Assembly: GCA_031761405.1 (NCBI GenBank)
Contig: JASEVX010000003.1
Coordinates: 144,142,350 to 144,206,349, forward strand
Reading direction: 5' to 3'
DNA: 64,000 nt
Source: Serripes groenlandicus
Lineage: Eukaryota; Mollusca; Bivalvia; Cardiida; Cardiidae
The notes below the pieces were generated by a model. That model searched no databases. It saw only the letters and a program-made list of their open reading frames with translations, and had not been told where the DNA came from. Below are positions 62,201 through 64,000 of this stretch, one piece after another. Both the position numbers and the translations under genes were made by a program. Each line of letters begins with the position of its first letter. Position 1 is the first letter of the stretch.

Positions 62201-63803
62201 AAATGTTCATTGGGTGACTGACCCTCTATAAAAATTGTTCAAGCCATACTGATTGGTAAAAAAACATGGCAGTCAGGCGGCATCAAAAAAGGGGCAAAAT
62301 GACAAAATTTGAAAATTCCATTTTTATGCAAATGCTTGTCTGATTTTAAGAAAATATAATACGAATCTTACTATTATGATCCTCTATTTAATTTGTTTAA
62401 GCCGTTTTGATTGGTTACACAATCATAGCAACCAGGCGTCATCACAAAAGGGGTAAATTGAACTTTTAGCTACAAATGACAACCATCTCCTAACATTCCA
62501 ATAGACCAATTACCACAAAACATCACAGGAATGTTCCTTTGGTGGTCCTCTTTCAAAATTGTTTAAAGATTAAAATTCCAATGAGAACTTTGGTTGCTGC
62601 GGCATCAGAAAGGGGACAAAATGTCCAAACTTTAAAAATCTTCTCCTCCGAATCTGCCTGTCAGATTCAAATATAATTTGGTAGAAATGTTCCTTGGGTG
62701 ACCCTCTATAAAAATTGTTCAAGCCATACTGATTGGTCGAAAAACATCACAGGAAAGTTCCTTTGGTGGTCCTCTTTCAAAATTGTTCAAAGATTTAAAT
62801 TCCATTGAGAACTTTGGTTGCTGCGGCATCAGAAAGTGAGAAAAATACCCAAATTTTAAAATCCTTTTCCTCCATAATCTACTTGTGCGATTGCAAGATA
62901 ATTTGGTAGAAATGTTTCTTAAGTGACGCTCTAAATAAACTGTTGAAGCCATATTGATTTCGTTGAAAAACGGGGCAGCATGGCGGCATCGGGAAAGGTT
63001 CAAAATGACAAAATCTTTATAATTCCATTCTTATTAAAGTTCTTGTTAGATTTCAAGATATAAATGGCCTTTACTGATAAGCTGTTTCTTGAAGTGTCCA
63101 CTCCTTTCAGTTTCATTTGCACTCCCTGATAAAATTTTCCAGATATTTGCAGATAAATATTTGCTACTAATTTACTATCAATTAGGTGATCGATTTAGGG
63201 CCATCTTGGCCCTCTTGTTTTTTTGTTAAAATCTAATCTCTTGTACCCCTCCTTCAGTTTCAACCTGATTTACTTGATACTTGGCATAAATGTTAATCAG
63301 GAGTAGTAGATGTGCAAGACGCAAATTTCATGTCCCTGTGACCTTCACCTCTGACCTTGAAATAGGATTTTTTTTCTTAAAATCTAATCTGGTGCGACAT
63401 ACTCCTTCAATTTCAACCGAATTTACTTGAAACATGGCAAAATGGAGCCGTTTTGTGTGGCATCAGCCTGTCGGTCGGGCGGGCGGGCGGTCGGTCCAGA
63501 TAAAAGGAGCGTTTTGTATTTGATATCATCTTAGTATTTCTTTTTGATACTGATATTCAAATTGTCTGAGTCAAAGATAATACTGTGAGATATAATATGT
63601 GTCAGGGGTTGGGGCGGGGGTATTAATCACCTTTAGTGATAGTTCTAGTTTATAATGTAAATATTTCATGTAGTGGTTACTCATTTCTAATCTGGTTAAC
63701 ATTGTTTCAGGATAACAAAATAAAAGGACGCCAAGCAGATGTGATGATTGCTGCCTACAATGCAGCTGAAGTAGCTTTACGTCTAGTGAAAGCAGGAAAT
63801 GAG
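47120..63803 (+). CDS. PA2G4: Proliferation-associated protein 2G4 / EBP1, 5' part of gene (5 exons, continues past the window)
   Basis: Five exons join in phase to about 161 codons. They run from [20 protein letters not shown] through [33 protein letters not shown] and [16 protein letters not shown] to [12 protein letters not shown], which is the EBP1 N-terminal region. The protein has the M24 methionine-aminopeptidase (pita-bread) fold without activity. In [16 protein letters not shown] the position of the second metal-binding Asp of MetAP2 is Val. Known roles of the family are ErbB3 binding, growth control and binding near the ribosomal exit tunnel. Human PA2G4 has 394 aa, so more than half lies beyond 64000. 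Intron 1 is 9.8 kb and mostly transposons. Confidence 0.96.
47417..47574. mobile_element. Foldback element (long hairpin) in PA2G4 intron 1
   Basis: 158 bp forming one long near-perfect hairpin. TAAGGATTGACTCTTATTTT ... GTTCATGCAGTATGAACG pairs with CGTTCATACTGCATGAAC ... AGAGTCAATCCTTA. A second inner stem CGCGATTTTGCAAAT / ATTTGCAAAATCGCG surrounds GCGCGCTAGCGC. The arms appear to differ at very few positions. Flanked by TA-rich sequence. 213 bp after exon 1. Confidence 0.9.
47575..48777. other. PA2G4 intron 1 sequence with a 17-G run
   Basis: G17 at 48093-48109 (run length uncertain because of sequencing). CpG-containing stretch 47640-47800 with TGACGTCA words at about 47729 and 47755. 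No coding motif. Confidence 0.4.
48778..49228. mobile_element. hAT-type MITE with perfect 8-bp target duplication
   Basis: TIR TAGTGTTGG ... CCAACACTA with subterminal ATCGATTATAATCGATC-type repeats. TATTTATA at 48770-48777 and 49229-49236 is an exact 8-bp duplication, as hAT transposases make. 451 bp, no transposase. Confidence 0.92.
49749..51557. mobile_element. 1.8-kb element with long terminal inverted repeats
   Basis: Ends AGGCC-TA-GATAAATTG ... and complement. The inner part ATAAATTGATTGTGTGGTTC is perfectly inverted at both ends. Subterminal GACCGACCCTAATTATTCAG and, at 49850-49930, repeated GGGACGAAAAT words. The interior is not recognisably coding. The 426-bp element at 15255-15680 shares TGTGTGGTTC ends and CCGACCCTA, so it is likely a short relative. 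Confidence 0.8.
51658..51872 (-). mobile_element. TTAA MITE in PA2G4 intron 1
   Basis: ATTAACCCTTTTCTCACATA ... AAACTGCTTGTTTTGAGCAA ... GTTTCTGCTGCAGAGG. The right TIR is lost. Confidence 0.82.
51983..52352 (+). mobile_element. Helentron-like A group, short complete copy
   Basis: 5' foldback TAGTTCACCTGTCACGTAGC / GACAAGGTGAGCTTTTGTG. Two short units with TCATTTATTATCC ... CCAAACTTATTCAGTAGCT. The 3' end is GTGAGCAATATAGG, hairpin GGGCCATCATGGCCC and TCTTG|TTT. 370 bp. Confidence 0.85.
52707..53269 (+). mobile_element. Helentron-like family D with three 156-bp units
   Basis: 5' ATGTCTCCCCCTGTATACAG / GGGAGAT and GTCTGTCTGTCCGTCTGTCC. Units start GTGTCCGCTCCATATCTCCA at about 52782, 52938 and 53094. 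3' inverted GAGGGGGAGACAT, hairpin GTTTTTTCAAAAAC and AATTCTAG|TTT. CTAG fits the Helitron CTRR terminus. The open frame through the units is a by-product of the period being 52 codons. Confidence 0.88.
53363..56241 (+). mobile_element. Outer hAT-like element carrying a broken coding fragment
   Basis: TIR CAGGGGTGTAGAAATG ... CATTTCTACACCCCTG, flanked by TCTTCA on both sides (seven of eight match if ends are taken one base in). At 54090-54300 lies a + frame [19 protein letters not shown], with a PIP-box-like QKTLLDYF, as seen at the N-terminus of some hAT-derived proteins. A frameshift follows, then [20 protein letters not shown]. Coding-like sequence seems to resume after 55915. A second element (54302-55914) splits it. 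Confidence 0.75.
54302..55914. mobile_element. Inner hAT-like element nested in the outer one
   Basis: TIR CAGTGTTCTCCCCAGGC / reverse of CAGGGTTCTCCCCAGAC. Subterminal CTACAGCTT repeats and a GC-rich right tip (GGGCTTTGCCCCCTGG). Flanks AAGTGACC and AAGTCCCT are a poor 8-bp duplication. Interior AT-rich with no transposase recognised. Confidence 0.75.
56728..56767. mobile_element. TTAA MITE right end
   Basis: GAGGCATCAGAAAATCGTCT and GTATGTGGGAAAGGGTTAA only, 285 bp before PA2G4 exon 2. Confidence 0.7.
57053..57181 (+). CDS. PA2G4: PA2G4 exon 2
   Basis: Acceptor TGTTTTTCAG, donor GTAATC, phase 1 at both ends. Encodes [20 protein letters not shown] and [12 protein letters not shown], equivalent to [20 protein letters not shown] in human. 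Confidence 0.96.
57260..57400. mobile_element. TTAA MITE, deletion derivative in PA2G4 intron 2
   Basis: TTAATCCTTTCCCACAAAGA, ATCTGCAGCAGGGAACTTTG and a decayed right end ATCTGCATGTGGGTAATGA. Confidence 0.65.
57536..57612 (+). other. Exon-like segment in PA2G4 intron 2, first of a pair
   Basis: Flanked by a good acceptor (TTGAATGCAG) and a strong donor (AG|GTAGGT). Open in phase 0, reading [18 protein letters not shown]. After PA2G4 exon 2 (phase 1) it would be read in another frame and meet TGA after 19 codons. It could be a poison exon, part of a nested gene, or chance. I do not recognise the peptide. Confidence 0.3.
57977..58965 (+). mobile_element. Helentron-like family F with five 161-bp units
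   Basis: 5' TATACGCCCGTTTT, GGCGTGCGGGCGGTGTCC. Units with CTTTAGAAGCCTTTGTCCAA repeat at about 58068, 58229, 58390, 58552 and 58722. 3' inverted TGGGCGTATT, then GTGACATTTGGCGATCTTG|TTT. No coding capacity. Confidence 0.88.
59053..59176 (+). other. Exon-like segment in PA2G4 intron 2, second of the pair, with stop
   Basis: Acceptor TTTCATCCTAG. Joined to 57536-57612 it stays open and reads [14 protein letters not shown] ... [10 protein letters not shown] then TAA at 59174. The two segments flank a Helentron-like tandem element. Composition is less AT-rich than the surroundings. No family recognised. Confidence 0.3.
59516..59621 (+). CDS. PA2G4: PA2G4 exon 3
   Basis: Acceptor TTAATTGAAG, donor GTAAGA. 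Encodes [20 protein letters not shown], nearly identical to the vertebrate segment, then LKNGDMVK. Confidence 0.97.
59883..60022 (+). mobile_element. TTAA MITE, 140-bp deletion derivative in PA2G4 intron 3
   Basis: TTTAACCCTTTCCCCCTTGC ... TTCAAAGTCATCTGCTACAG ... TATGTGGGAAAGGGTTAA. The hairpin is missing. Confidence 0.85.
60023..60978. other. PA2G4 intron 3, no feature recognised
   Basis: AT-rich. Decayed MITE words (CATTCCCCACTTGCTGACTC at about 60230, TGCAGCAATAGAC) suggest one eroded copy. Confidence 0.4.
60980..61174 (+). mobile_element. TTAA MITE, complete ends, partly deleted stem
   Basis: TTAACCCTTTCCCTCATATA ... CGTATGAGGGAAAGGGTTAA. The loop side of the hairpin is deleted. A further right-half remnant follows at 61190-61272. 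Confidence 0.88.
61190..61272 (+). mobile_element. TTAA MITE fragment beside the previous copy
   Basis: ATGGAGAAATTACTCATTA ... GTCTGCTTCAGATTTG ... GGAAAGGGTTAA, 58 bp before PA2G4 exon 4. Confidence 0.7.
61330..61399 (+). CDS. PA2G4: PA2G4 exon 4
   Basis: Acceptor TTATTTACAG, donor GTAAGT. Encodes [20 protein letters not shown], the degenerate metal-site strand of the M24 fold. Confidence 0.96.
61696..63648 (+). mobile_element. Helentron-like family E with family C nested inside
   Basis: 5' TATACCCCCGCAAACG ... GGGGGTATAC, GTCCGTCGGTCTGTCC. Units have TTCAGTTTCTACCTGATTTA and GACCTTGAAATAGG. The 3' end is GGCGGGGGTATTA, hairpin ATCACCTTTAGTGAT and AGTTCTAG|TTT. Family C fills 61911-63217 between two T runs. 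The next unit of E (GAAATAGGATTTTTTTTC, about 63360) shows the site without it. Confidence 0.87.
61911..63217 (+). mobile_element. Helentron-like family C, complete, nested in family E
   Basis: 5' TAGATCACCTGAGCCGAAGG / CTCAAGGTGAGCTATTCTG. Units of about 160 bp with GAACTTTGGTTGCTGCGGCA and TCTCCTCCGAATCTGCC. The 3' end is AGGTGATCGATTTAGG, hairpin GGGCCATCTTGGCCC and TCTTG|TTT. Serves as the uninterrupted reference for the copies at 14855 and 29738. Confidence 0.87.
63711..63803 (+). CDS. PA2G4: PA2G4 exon 5
   Basis: Acceptor ATTGTTTCAG, donor GTAAAA, 31 codons in phase 0. Encodes [20 protein letters not shown] and LVKAGNE, matching GRKADVIKAAHLCAEAALR in human. The next exon lies outside the window. 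Confidence 0.95.
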
Positions 63804-64000
63804 GTAAAAACACAAACCTTTATCTTACAACAAAGCTCTAAATAAAGGTCATTTTTATTGTTCTATAATCCTTATTTGACTCTCAAACCCATTGTTGTTG
63901 GTACTCAAAAGAATTATCCCACTTAGATGACATTGAGTATCCACAACATAGGGTTTGGTTGAGAACCAGTCTACCCTTTATCTAGTCCTGTTACAACCAA

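Overview
This is animal nuclear DNA, almost certainly from a bivalve mollusc. It holds intron-rich genes with vertebrate-like splice sites, and its AT-rich non-coding DNA is packed with small transposable elements. Several of these match bivalve types as I recall them: pearl/Helentron-like elements with about 145-177 bp core tandem repeats, and tRNA-derived SINEs. The species cannot be fixed from the sequence. Almost none of the open frames in the window are genes.

Two genes are clear, both on the + strand. ZPR1 (zinc finger protein ZPR1) is complete: 13 exons from 17868 to 38273, 429 codons plus stop, with every junction in phase. One intron (27501-28300) is an AT-AC intron with perfect U12-type 5' splice and branch signals. 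PA2G4 (EBP1, an inactive M24 peptidase homologue) starts at 47120. Five exons are present, to 63803, and the gene runs off the right edge. Its intron 2 contains two further exon-like segments that do not fit the PA2G4 frame.

Region by region: 1-1080 is a decayed LINE on the - strand. 1490-4220 holds SINE, MITE and Helentron-like pieces. 4240-9440 is a duplicated and partly inverted block, whose two direct copies were each hit by a miniature LTR retrotransposon (TRIM) at a different place, so each copy preserves the other's empty site. 9640-11530 is a set of long inverted repeats. 11867-17730 holds a TRIM remnant, a SINE with perfect target duplication, and nested elements ending just before ZPR1. 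17868-38273 is ZPR1, whose introns are filled by a TTAA-flanked palindromic MITE (over 30 copies or fragments in the window) and by Helentron-like elements, some nested. 38274-47030 is intergenic, with MITEs, Helentron-like pieces and a GC-rich 69-bp repeat. 47120-64000 is the 5' half of PA2G4, whose introns contain a long foldback, a hAT MITE with perfect 8-bp target duplication, one hAT-like element nested in another, a 1.8-kb inverted-repeat element and four tandem-core Helentron-like elements.

The two genes are not an operon. In other animals ZPR1 (growth signalling, eEF1A binding, snRNP/SMN assembly) and PA2G4 (growth control, ribosome binding) are both housekeeping genes, but their adjacency here implies no shared pathway. 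The most informative content is the U12-type intron, the shared layout of at least six Helentron-like families, the TTAA MITE burst with a verifiable empty site, and the TRIM pair with reciprocal empty sites.
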